Origin: Irineochytrium annulatum
Taxonomy: Eukaryota; Chytridiomycota; Chytridiomycetes; Chytridiales; Chytridiaceae
DNA length: 16,338 nt
Reading direction: 5' to 3'
Assembly (NCBI GenBank): GCA_027600665.1
Contig: JADGJL010000653.1
Location: forward strand, 1 to 16,338
Within the stretch, counting starts at the first letter, position 1; each line of letters begins with the position of its first letter. This document shows positions 1-9,748 of the stretch, piece by piece. The notes below the pieces were generated by a model. That model ran no database searches. It worked only from the letters and a program-made list of their open reading frames with translations, and was not told the DNA's origin. The position numbers and the translations under genes are program-made.

Positions 1-1646
1 GCACAGACACTCGTGACGAGACTTTACCAGCGTATTGCTGAAATATTCCGCCGTGTTTCCTTAGCGACTTCATAAAGCTTGAAACGACTTTTTGCACTGT
101 AGTCGTGTCAAATGGAAAATTGAGGGCAACGAAAACTGTAGAGACTGAGCGAAACTCTGCAGGAATGTTGACTTTGTGGGAACCCTCGACTTCTGTGTTG
201 CTGCTCTTATGCGTACCCCGTCTGGATAACTTGTAGCTAACAAAATTTTCCGCCGTATCCATCTGCAGTTGTGTTGACTCGTTGAGAAACTTGCCTAGAA
301 ATGCAACGTCGTAGCTGTTTCTCTCAACCTTTGCGCTATGAAGAGGTGCGGCGCTTCCTGTTGATGCAAGAAACCTCTCAGCAACTGCGTGCGCTTGTTC
401 GCCATCTCTGTACAGCAAGAAGTCGTCTGCTAATGCTTTAACGGCGCCTGCATCAAATATAGAGTGTTCTTCCATCAAACTCGATGTAGCTGATTTAAGC
501 AGCTCAATCACGTTGTTTTTCAGTGATCCCAGGGCGGCTAACGTGACCCCAAACTCGTCGTGTTTCGTAGCATCAAGGATCACGCCCAAAGCAGCTAAGC
601 TCTCTCCGTGGATGAAGTAATCCATTCGATGGTCATATTCTCCGACAATGACACGTGATATTTCGCCTGCAGTAATTGCACAATGCAGTCGCAGCTGCGT
701 GATCCGGCTGTCGGCGCTGTTGCTCTCGGCAGCAGCATCATCGTCATCACGGCTTCCGTTGATCGCCGCGCTCCTCTCCGCAAGCTTCATGTCGAGATCC
801 ATCACGGGGTAGGCTGACATGATGTGCAGACAGCAAGCGATAGCGCGTAGAACCATTTGGCCTTCGGGTTCCTCCGGATTCAATCCTGAGAATGTCACTA
901 GAACGGCATCACCTGCAAAAAATGGTACTTCAGGAAACAGCAGAGAAAGCGCGGTTCTCACCAAGGAACTTTACAATGTCCCCATGGTATAACGAAATAA
1001 CGTCGATAATCTTGTGTAGAGGTCAGAAGATGCCATCGCTTAGATGAGTTGATTATCATTACTTGGTTCAAATACGACCCAATAGATGCTGTGATTATTT
1101 CCGACGCTATCTTGCCGAGGAAGGTCTGCGAGATATGACGATAGTGAACAGTTATGCCACGGGTCATTCCATGGAATGAAACTGTACAAAGGAACGACGT
1201 ATAACCCATATCCCCTTATGCCTCAATATTTCAGAACATAGTCATATCACCCTGACTCTTTCATTGACTCCACTATAAAGCGGCTTGCGGTACCCAGAAC
1301 GCCTCGCGGGCTTTGCGGACAGCCCTAGGTGATAATTGCGGTAGACCCAGCCCGCCGCGTTACTGCCAGTTCTTCATCCATGAGTCGCACTCCAGCGACT
1401 CCTGTTTCCCCTCAAACTGCCCTGGTGTCCATCCAAGCAGCCCGAGTAGGATTCTGTAAACTTTACAGCACTCACCAAGCCCGCCGACATCTTGGAGTAG
1501 CCGCTGATGTCCAGCATCATCACAGCCATCCTCTCTTCCCGCTCGAAGGCCCGGCCAGTCCCGAGTGCGGCGCGGACGTCGGCGACGGCCGCCGAGTCGC
1601 GGCTCAGCTCGCGGAGGTAGGTGGCCGTGAACTGGGCGACGGTCAT
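1..1646 (-). CDS. Soluble-adenylyl-cyclase-like class III cyclase, copy A, 5' half (partial at left edge)
   Basis: Expected product: a class III nucleotide cyclase making cAMP (possibly cGMP) from ATP (GTP), of the sAC/type 10 architecture. Exons read on the minus strand are 1646-1476, 1125-1063, 1010-962 and 912-28, with GT-AG introns of 350, 52 and 49 nt and a donor at 27 leading out of the window. Exon 1 carries the first metal-binding Asp in MLDISGYSKMS. Exons 3 and 4 join to give GDIVKFLGDAVLV, holding the second Asp. Exon 4 continues through HCAITAGEISRVIVGEYDHR to the start of the second cyclase domain (FRSVSTVFVAL). I checked exon 4 codon by codon and found no stop. The start is the first in-frame ATG after an upstream TAG. 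A short upstream exon ending near that TAG (a possible acceptor, cctag) is also possible. Unlike copy B, no frame break is visible. The NTPase and C-terminal parts lie outside the window. Confidence 0.85.
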
Positions 1647-2086
1647 ACTTCCGTGCTTCGAGCGAGAGGGCGATGGCTAGGTTCTCCGGCCGTTCAGTAT
1701 GCCGCCGGACTTCAATGATTTACGGTTAGATTGTATGGATTTACACACACTGAAAGGGATTTGCACGTCTGGCTCACGCTTGCCCGCAGGCGCATCCAGT
1801 CCGCCTAGTGCCAGCTGAGTGCCGGGCCTCGGCACGCGAACTGCGAAGACAGGGTCCGACGAGCCGGTGGCGGCCCGAGTCCTTGGAGTCGACGGGTGGC
1901 TACCGGGCTCGGCGCGGCGATTGAGCACGTGGGCAAGAACTCGCTGGGCGGACTCGTTCTGGCAACCACCTCCGGTGCAGACCTTCGCGACGCGGCAAAC
2001 AACGTCAGGCGGGCCGCAACGTGGCTAACATCTGGCGATGTTCTCTAGCGCGGAGCGCCAGAATCGCCGACCCGACGCTTCACCCG
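1647..2086. other. Copy A divergent upstream region with conserved block
   Basis: This lies between the 5' end of cyclase A (-) and the remnant plus-strand gene. Bases about 1820-2070 align with about 10040-10275 of copy B. In both copies the plus strand can be read as a similar peptide containing SGADLRDAANNV followed by RAA and SGDV, so the block may be a decayed exon. In copy A it meets a TAG soon after SGDV. Copy A then jumps at about 2070-2087 to sequence equivalent to about 11707 of copy B. I see no convincing promoter motif. Confidence 0.4.
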
Positions 2087-2868
2087 CGCGGTGGCTTCGC
2101 TGACAGGAGTTCGCGACGACGGAGAGAGGGCCGCGACCGAGCGTTGTCTATCTGGGCTGACGGGCCTAGACAAGGGCATCATCGACGGCGTCTTCCGCAA
2201 AGACGAACGATGGCCGGCCCTCAAGGACACGTTCAGCCAGAAGGGAAATCGAGGGAATTCTTTAAGGCTCGGTGCTCACACGCGGACATTCAAGGACAGC
2301 ATCGGTCAAAGAGAAGCAACGCAGAGCCTCAAGAGCTCAGTCGACAACCTCGTCGGCAGCGGGCAGCGACGCCGGAGATGAGGTCGGGGACGTTGTAACC
2401 TCGTCGCCCGCGGTTAAAAGCGATAGCCGACGGCAGCAAGGCGGCAGCCGCGGCATTGACGACGCCATGGCGGACATGGAGGCTTTATTGAAGAACTCGG
2501 CGCGAGGGCGCGCCGACGGCGCCTCCGGTAGCGAACGCGGGGACAAACGGCCGGTAGGAGACAAGGTTTCTCCACACGAAGTGCACAGCCGACGTCAGAG
2601 CGACACTAAGCACCTGGATGGCGGCAATGATGGACCGTTGCTCACATGTGGGAATCCGCACCACCGTGCAGGCTCGAGTAGGAGCTCGACGGTGTCGTCG
2701 GTAGCTGGGGACCGAGGCGCTGCCGGTGATAATTATCACAAAATTGGAGATAGGCAGCAGGAACGATCAACGCGAGCCTTCCGTGGACTTACCTTCGAGT
2801 GACGTTAACCAAGGGGGCCAAAGCCCTGCGCGTCGTATCCACTCGTCAGGAGGGAGAGCAACAAGGGC
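2087..2868 (+). pseudogene. Copy A remnant of the low-complexity gene upstream of the ankyrin gene
   Basis: Collinear with about 11707-12500 of copy B. The first part (2091-2381) is open in a frame giving KGIIDGVFRKDERWPALKDT and SLKSSVDNLVGSG, then stops. The second part (about 2340-2802) is open in a different frame, giving GDVVTSSP and GIDDAMADMEALLKNSARGR, then ends in TGA at 2800-2802, where copy B stays open. The region coding for the N-terminal globular part in copy B (11030-11700) is deleted here. With the 5' part missing, a frame change and an early stop, this is not a working gene. The function of the family is not recognised. Confidence 0.75.
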
Positions 2869-2884
2869 AGCAGTCGACTGCTGT

Positions 2885-3401
2885 CCCGGCTTCCGATCTT
2901 GACGATTGTTTCGGGCAGTCCACTTGTCGAACTAACATTCTCTCGTCTAACTTGGTCTCCTTATTAGTTCTCCTTGCCTTCCGACACCGTCCCGGACTGG
3001 GAGCAAGACGTCGCGAACTGGGTCAAGTCATCCGTTTCACCTCCAGCGCGGTATCGACCGGATCGTCGTCTTACTCTCTCGTCGGGCTCGGCCACTTTCG
3101 CCCGAGCGGTACGTCCGACTTCAATGTCTCGTATCGCTCCATCTTCGGCTCCGGCGCCACCGCTCCTGGCGGTGCAGGATTCAATGTGGGCGTGCCGACG
3201 GGGAAGAAAGGGCCCGACATGTTCCTGCAGCCGCAGAGTAAGATGGGGAAGTTCAGCTCCTTCCTGAGGTCGGGCAGGATGGAGGAGAAAGCGACATCGA
3301 GCGACATGGACCTGTCATCGCTTGAGAAGGCGGGCGTGGAGAAGAAGGCCGGCGGCGTTGGGCTGTTGAAAAGCCGGTTCGGGAGGAAGACGGAGGGTTA
3401 A
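2885..3401 (+). pseudogene. Copy A remnant of the ankyrin-repeat gene: C-terminal tail only
   Basis: Matches the end of copy B exon 5 (SDLDECF there, SDLDDCF here), the last intron and the last exon (15888-16321). All ankyrin repeats are absent, having been removed by a deletion that joins the low-complexity gene directly to this tail. Both splice sites of the final intron are lost: the donor GTGAGT has become GGCAGT, and the TTACAG acceptor is gone. A one-base loss near 3030 (caagtcatcc against caagttcatcc in copy B) restores the tail frame, which stays open from IRFTSS to the TAA at 3399-3401. The last 240 bases are almost identical to copy B. A transcript with an ORF could exist here, but it would not encode an ankyrin protein. 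Confidence 0.8.
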
Positions 3402-3903
3402 AAGTGGATCGAATCGGCTGCTGATTCCTGGTGCTTATCATGGTTTTTCGGTTTCGTGTGCTGTAGTGGTTCGGCGTTCGCTTTCTTCATTTTTTCTCGT
3501 TACAATTGCGGCATTTTCGATGAACCTGGATTAGACACTTCCCCTTTCAGCCGACTGTGATTTATCTAATGTGGGGCGTTCAAATGGATGTACCGCCTTA
3601 CGCGACAGCGACTTGCTTTCTGTCTATCTATGACCTCAACAAAACTGTACTTGTAAATCGAAATGTATTTGGCTGCGTAAGCGTCGCTCCAAGTCACCCT
3701 GCAACCCAAGCTGGTCTGTTCATGGACGCTTGCGCATTACATCGTCGGACGGCCACCGCACTTGAGTTTAAACGGGACAGCTTGCTTGTCTTCCTCCAAA
3801 AAGAAGGAAAATGAAATTACAGTGATGAAGCGATCGAAACGAAACCTAAGGGAGTTGCATGAAGCTCGCGGTCCGGCACTCGTCTGCAAGAGGCAGTTGG
3901 AGC
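3402..3903. other. Intergenic, no gene recognised
   Basis: This is more AT-rich than the flanking plus-strand genes. It begins with the 3' flank of the ankyrin tail, shared with copy B up to the window end (3402-3420 = 16322-16338 plus a little). Short open frames exist on both strands, but none has recognisable motifs, codon bias or a match to other parts of the window. Confidence 0.6.
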
Positions 3904-4275
3904 TTACTGCAGTTGCTGTCTTGTACTGTAATAAGAATAGGACGGACAAAATATTTCGAACTTATATTTACGAACTCGGCTTTCACCCATCTCAGCGCTC
4001 ATATTCCGAAATATCTGCGTTAGATTGTTCGGGAATTCCATACCGTGCTTCAAGTGCTTGCCAATGAAAGCGCCAGCGTTGAAACTGCAGGTGTTCTGGC
4101 TCCTTCCGTTTTTGCGGGCGCAACCTCGCTGCAGAAGATGAACAGCCGCCTTAGCCCTTCCGTGCAGAATGAGAACCATAACCTCAAAGCCGTGCAAGGC
4201 CCAGTTTGCCAGAACCTGGACCTTGATAGTCTCGCTAAGAAAGAATTCTTTCTTCTCGTCAATTATTGCATCTCT
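3904..4275 (-). pseudogene. Decayed extra copy of the cyclase C-terminal segment
   Basis: The minus strand from about 4275 to 3965 reads as a peptide that aligns with the last roughly 110 residues of cyclase B (about 4690-4370). Matching positions follow the pattern W-x-L-x-GF, M-x-L-x-L-x-GR, AA-x-HLL, then RK, K-x-x-KH and QIF-x-x-M/I. Examples are NWALHGFEVMVLILHGR here against FWYLQGFCAMSLVLQGR in cyclase B. It lies just beyond the cyclase B stop codon, with no upstream exons of its own, and ends at a stop at 3906-3904. It is most simply the 3' stub of a further cyclase copy left by unequal recombination. Use as an alternative 3' exon is less likely, because cyclase B already ends with its own version. 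Confidence 0.7.
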
Positions 4276-6844
4276 TATATTACTTATTCGCTGAGTACGA
4301 GGATATACATTCATTAGAGTATTTACTAAGTTGCCATTGGCGCCAACCCTCATGCCTCTAACCATCGTAAATAAACAGGGGCGCCTATGTCCGAGAAGAT
4401 CTGCCTTGCCACTTCTTTGTATGCCTGGTCGTGTTTTGAGTATTTGCCAACGTAGCCGCAAAGCACGGCCCTGATAAACCTCAGATATTTGATCTCAACC
4501 TGACGTTTTCGAGATCTCAGCCGTGCCTTCAAAAGGTGGATGGCTGCTGTACGCCGTCCCTGCAAAACGAGGCTCATTGCGCAAAAGCCTTGCAAGTACC
4601 AGAAGGCCGGCACGATAATCTGTATCTTCCGCGCTTTGGCTGAAAATTGGGCCAAAAGTTTTATAAATCGCGCTAGTTCATCCTTACTCCATCCACTTGA
4701 AGCGACCCGAACGACTCCGTTTTGTGGGACCGGGACGTCCGAGCGCTCGGGGTCCAAGAACAAAGATGCGCATAAAAAAGCCGCGCCCATAAGGTCCATG
4801 CCCGCAGGTCCGGGTACTTTGATGTCTAGCTTACTTCCAACATCCTCCATTGTTTGCAATGCAGCGACGTAGTCACCGCGATATGCCAGGTTCCACGCGC
4901 AGAATAGGTCGGTGAGACCCGGACACCACTTCATGGCCTCGGCGAGCCTGCCGGAGGGTTCAAACTCATCCGTAAGACGGTCTATCTCCGTTTGGTCCCG
5001 CCCCTTGCACAAAGCAATCTTTAGGATCGCGCAGGTCGCGATTAGAGCAAATATTTTGTTCTCTTTTAGGCTCGGGTACTTGGCGTACTCATTGTAACCC
5101 ACTCTTTCAGTATAGTCCAGATCTCCAGCTAAGTACGCAATCGCACCTGCATTAAAAGCAGTCGCAACAGCGGATGCAGTGTTGCCGCTAGCCTCGTTAT
5201 ATGCTTTAGAGAGCTCCAGGTAGTGAACAAACTTGACTATGTGGCTGTCGACTAAACCTGAGAAAATCAATTAGAAAGGTTCCTGGGTTTTAATGTGGAC
5301 AACTTACAATTATACGCGCGAACTTGAAAGGTTGCAGGATCGGTACTAGGGCAGCGTGCCGCTGCCCAATAATAAAGCGGTTGAAAATTTGGAGCAAATT
5401 GGATGGCGTAATATGACAGTCTTAAAAGACACACAGATCTACAATACAGGCCGTAAATAACAATGCCCTTGTTTCAGCAATAATCTTACAATAGTGCGGT
5501 ATTGATTTCGTGACCGAGCAGATTGATTAAAGACTTGTACAATATCAGCAAACAGTCATTCATTGAGAAATTTCTGTCTCGGGCCATGATTAACATGATT
5601 CTCGTGTAAATCATGTTCTTTAAACAATTGATTGTTTGTCGGTCTGCGTCGCTGTCAAGCCGCTTGATTGATCGTTTTCCTGCTGACGTCCGGACCCATA
5701 GCCAGGCGGCCTCGCGCCTTTCGCTCGACAGTGCCTTTTTGTAATCTCTGCTTGTTTTGGGCCACTGTATGCCATCCATTATCTCTAGCGCCTGTAGGCC
5801 GCAACTCTTTTCATGGGGATAGATTTCCAACACGCAGTATCCTGCGCATAAATGGGATAGCCACATTGCTCGGCGAAGAGGTGTCACTTTCAGAGCAGTT
5901 TCATCATCAACAACGTCGGCGACGAACTGGATAAGTGACTCGAGTGTCCGAATTCCTTCAAGGCAGTGATAGTTTTTGATGAGGCGACACCTGAAGTCAA
6001 AGTGAGATTCCACAGTCTCGCCGATTTGCACGAGCATAAAAGCACCAACTCACCCTAACATCTCACGATACTGAATAATCTTCTCCACTGCGCCAGCACG
6101 AGAATAATGAAACTCGATTGACGGAAGGACGGAGTCTTGTTTATCTTCACTTAAAAGGCGCTCCAGCCTTTCAGCAACAAGCACATTCATGTTAATTCTT
6201 ACTTCAAACGCGAGTGATTCGTAAATCGCGTTCATAATGCTGATATGCCGAAAAGCGAGTCTGATGTTTGTGGCCCTTGATAGCGCATTATCGCAAGCGC
6301 TTCCATTAGGTGTCGCATCCGTGACCGCATTAGCCTGCGTTGGAAGTTCGAGAAATACAAGGAAAGAGTATAAATCGCATTTTCTTATCAGTTCAATTGT
6401 CTCGATCTCCGTTGAATCGAGTACCAGAAGGTCGAGCACATCTGAGAGACTAAAGTACTTTCAAGTTGTTAGCGTTATGCTGCCAGGAGCTAGTGGGACC
6501 CACCTGTCCAAGTACCGCGCCGCCTTAAGCATTCGTTGAAAAACTGGGTCAAGTCGGTCAAATTGAAACAGAACAGCTGCGCTTAGTTCGGAGAGAATCG
6601 CATCCGCAGATGCGTCCGTCAAGGTCATTTGCAGCTGTCCATCTGCAGCTACTTTTAAATCCGACCCAATTTTCGCAATGACCACCTCCAGGGTCATCTG
6701 TAGAAACAAGGGACTGTCACCGGTTCGAGCATATATAGCTCTTGTTATTGCCGCATCGATCGAATGTATCCGCAAGGTCAAATTTTTCAGCTTCCATTCC
6801 TAAAGTGTCGTTAGAAAAGATCTGCATAAAATGCTTTAACGTAC

Positions 6845-7603
6845 AATAATTTGAAAGCACTCTGATTCCGTTAATCCCGTCAACGCAAGGTGATCGGTAT
6901 CAGACATGGTCACAACATTGCCAAAAGCATTGTTTTTCAAATCTTTCAGGGGGCGAGACAGAATTTGCAAATATATCTGAAAATGTTCATCATCAGTTAA
7001 TCTTAATGTCTTACCTTTGGACACTGCTTGGAGATCTGCACTAAAACCTCTAGCGTACTTGCGTCAAGCCATTGCGCGTCATCAAAAATGAAAACGGCTG
7101 CCGTAGAGTCCACGAACGCCGTTATGAGTTTTACAACAAGGGATTTAAAAGGGTATTGCGGGCTGTCCCATCAAGCGCCCTTGTCCTTTCAGTTTCAGCA
7201 AACTTTAGACCGGGTAGCAAAGTGACAAGTAAAGGCATAAGCTCAAGTTCCGCGTTCGCCCTCCGCATCATCTTCTCTAAGACATCAAAAGTGTGGTCGG
7301 CGCCAGCGCCGGCGACAATGTTGGTGCTGAGCAACCGCGTCAACGCTGACACTTCGCGGGCAGTGTCCTTTAACGTAAAGTGGTGAATAAAAAGTTGCCA
7401 AGCGCTGAAGGCCATAGAACGGCGTCCACTGATCTTTCTCCGTCCCTGTTAATTAACGTGCTCAGATAAGACTTCGAGCCTAACACTCTACCTTGGGTGA
7501 GACAGACAGGCACGTGGCTAGTATGAGCCGTGCTCATAAGAACATTGGCGAGGGAAGATTTTCCTAGCCCGCTAGCAGCTTCAAGAACAACGACGGTTTA
7601 GTC
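6845..7603 (-). other. STAND/AAA-type NTPase domain of cyclase B
   Basis: The Walker A loop reads AASGLGKS (7579-7556), with Ala where the first Gly of GxxxxGKS is expected; a GGT to GCT change would explain it. It is followed by the typical Q-G-T-E-K...TPFY element, then Walker B VFIFDDAQWLD (about 7095-7066), a strand ending ILSRPL, and TGLTESECFQI. The order and spacing fit the NTPase of adenylate cyclase type 10 and related STAND proteins. Three of the frameshifts of cyclase B fall in or at the edge of this domain. Confidence 0.75.
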
Positions 7604-7759
7604 CCTTTTTCAAGCCAACTTTGAAATCGGTCGGTGATGAGCAACTTTTCCTGCTCGTACCCAAATATAGGCTCGTCGGCTCTACTTCTATCCAAACGAG
7701 CATGCGGCATTTGGTCCTCATCACTTGCCTCAAGAGGAAACGGGACGCCAAAGACATGA

Positions 7760-8392
7760 AGGGGAGGGTTTTCCCCTTTACTTTCACAAGGCCGAAATCA
7801 CGGGTTTCGATCATCAGCTTGATGTGTTCATTTGTAACTTCGTCAACTATCATTACACCCTCCTTTTTGGCAGTTCCCATTAGACGAGCCGCCGTGATCA
7901 CCACATCGCCTGTCGGTGAAGTCAGAAAATACAGACATTCCGGGCACGAGTACCTAAGTGGCTCGTTTCACTTCGGTTATTGTTGCCAACAACGGTAAAA
8001 AGGATCTCCCCCGATGCTATGGATATGCCGAGATGCACCTGGGCCAGCAAATCCAGCCTTTGCAGTTCTTCGTGGAAATCCAACATTGCCAATACACACT
8101 TCTCTCCGTTGTTGATATGTGTGTGTGGCTGCATTGTACTTAGCAAACATGAAAGATTAATAAATAGAAGAATCAACTTACCGGTAGTCCGAATAAAGCT
8201 AGGAGGGTTTGCCCTTTGTCATCAACTATAACGGCTTAGCACAGACACTCGTGACGAGACTTTACCAGCGTATTGTTGAAATATTCCGCCGTGTTTCCTT
8301 AGCGACTTCATAAAGCTTGAAACGACTTTTTGCACTGTAGTCGTGTCAAATGGAAAATTGAGGGCGACAAAAACGGTCGAGACTGAGCGAAA
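7760..8392 (-). other. Second cyclase domain (C2) of cyclase B
   Basis: Begins at FRSVSTVFVALNFPF and continues through three introns to HLGISIASGEILFTVVGN, SHLGDVVITAARLM and the closing VKVKGKTLP strand. The first metal-binding Asp seen in C1 is replaced (VALN), as expected for the non-metal-binding half of an sAC-type pair. The frame breaks just after KGKTLP, where HVFGVPFPLE continues one base out of register. Confidence 0.75.
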
Positions 8393-9748
8393 CTCTGCGG
8401 GAATGTTGACTTTGTGGGAACCCTCGACTATTATGTTGCTAATCTTATGCGTACCCCGTCCGGATAACCTGTAGATGACAAAATTCTCCGCCGTGTCCAT
8501 TTGCAGCTTGGTTGACTCGTTGAGAAACTTGCACAGGAATGCAAGGTCAAAGCTTTTTCTCTCATCATGGGCGCTATGTTCAGGTGCGGCGGTTCCTATT
8601 GAGGCAAGAAACCTCTCAGCAACTGCGTGCTTGTTCGCCAAATCTGTATAGCAATAAGTCGGACGCTAAAGCTCTCACGGCGCCTGCGTCAAATATAGAG
8701 CGTTCTTTCGTCAAGTTCGATGTAGCTGATTTAAGCAGCTCAATCACGTTGTTTTTCAGAGACCGCATCGCGGCTATTGTGACCCCAAACTCGTCATGTT
8801 TCGTAGCATCAAGGATCACGCCCAGAGCAGCCAAGCTCTCTCCGTGGATAAAGTAATCCATTCGATGGTCGTATTCTCCGACAATGACACGCGATATTTC
8901 GCCTGCAGTAATTGCACAATGCAATCGCAGCTGGGTGATCCGGCTGTCGGCGCTGTTGCTCTCAGCAGCAATATCACGGCTTCCATTGATCACGGCGCTC
9001 CTCTCTGCAAGCTTCATGTCGAGATCCATCACGGGGTAGGCTAACATGATGTGTAGACAGCAAGCGATAGCGCGTAGAACCTTCTGGCCTTCGGGTTCCT
9101 CCGGACTCAGCCCTGAGAATGTTACCAGAACGGCATCACCTGCAAAAAAGGTACTTCAGGAACAGCAGACAGAGCGCGGTTCTCACCAAGGAACTTTACA
9201 ATGTCCCCATGGTACATCGAAATAACGTCGATAATCTATTAGGAGTTAGAAGAAGCCACAGGAAAAGTGAGCTTTCATCAATACTTCGTTCAAATAAGCC
9301 CCAATTGATGCCGTGATGATTTCCGACGCCATCTTGCCGAGGTAGGTCTACGTATGATGATGGTAAACAGTAGGCCACGGACCATGGAACAAAACTGCAC
9401 TCAGGAACGACATTCAACTCATTTCCCCCTTTTTTCCCTCGACATTTCGCACAACCATCATACCACCGGATGGCGCCGTTTCTGATCCCGCGCATCATAA
9501 CATGGCATACTCCATCCACGCCGCCATTCCTAGTCCCAGCAGCCTGGGCAGGATCCCGTGAACTCCACAGCACTCACCAAGCCCGCCGACATCTTGGAGT
9601 AGCCGCTGATGTCCAGCATCATCACGGCCATCCTCTCTTTCCGCTCGAAGGCCCGGCCAGCCCCGAGTGCGGCACGAACATCGGCGACGGCTGCCGGGTC
9701 GCGGCTCAACTCGCGAAGGTAGGTGGCCGTGAACTGGGCGGCGGTCAT

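Larger units (their letters stand above)
1..3420. repeat. Copy A of the tandem cyclase/ankyrin cassette
   Basis: Direct, collinear repeat of 8239-16338. Matching blocks (A to B): 1-1010 to 8239-9235; about 1440-1730 to 9540-9815; about 1820-2070 to 10040-10275; 2087-2868 to 11707-12500; 2885-3420 to 15795-16338. The two large gaps are deletions in copy A. The cyclase exons and the ankyrin tail are the best-conserved parts; intron 1 of the cyclase and the intergenic DNA are much more diverged. Confidence 0.9.
4350..9748 (-). pseudogene. Soluble-adenylyl-cyclase-like gene, copy B, full domain set but frameshifted
   Basis: Reconstructed minus-strand exons: 9748-9578, 9347-9285, 9235-9187, 9139-8266, 8225-8182, 8128-7954, 7909-7492, 7445-7015, 6976-6845, 6799-6504, 6449-6054, 5990-5308 and 5257-4350, all with GT-AG introns (38-63 nt, the first 230 nt). 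Domain order is cyclase 1 (DISGYSKMS, GDAVLVTF), cyclase 2 (VDDKGQTLLALFGLP, SHLGDVVITAARLM), NTPase with Walker A and Walker B, then a TPR-like helical C-terminus. Frame breaks: a GC loss at 8630/8631 relative to copy A; about -1 near 7758-7765; -1 near 7595-7603; +1 near 7414; -1 near 7145; and in-frame TAA at 5488-5486 and TGA at 5476-5474. The motifs on both sides of each break remain excellent, so decay is recent or the assembly has indel errors. If real, the product would be truncated after the first cyclase domain. Confidence 0.8.

Noticed and set aside
3557..3814. 85-codon plus-strand frame in the 3402-3903 gap
   Set aside because: No motif, no codon bias and no relative elsewhere in the window.
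6050..6053. TGA just after REMLG, looking like another stop in cyclase B
   Set aside because: A GTGAGT donor at 6053 and a CTTCAG acceptor ending at 5991 remove it as a 63-nt intron and restore the family pattern (REMLG then CRLIKNYHCLEG).
9196..9573. Long minus-strand open frame across cyclase intron 1 and exons 2-3
   Set aside because: It is out of frame with the cyclase. The spliced exons give clear cyclase sequence (LGKMASEIITASIGAYLNE joined to IIDVISMYHGDIVKFLG).
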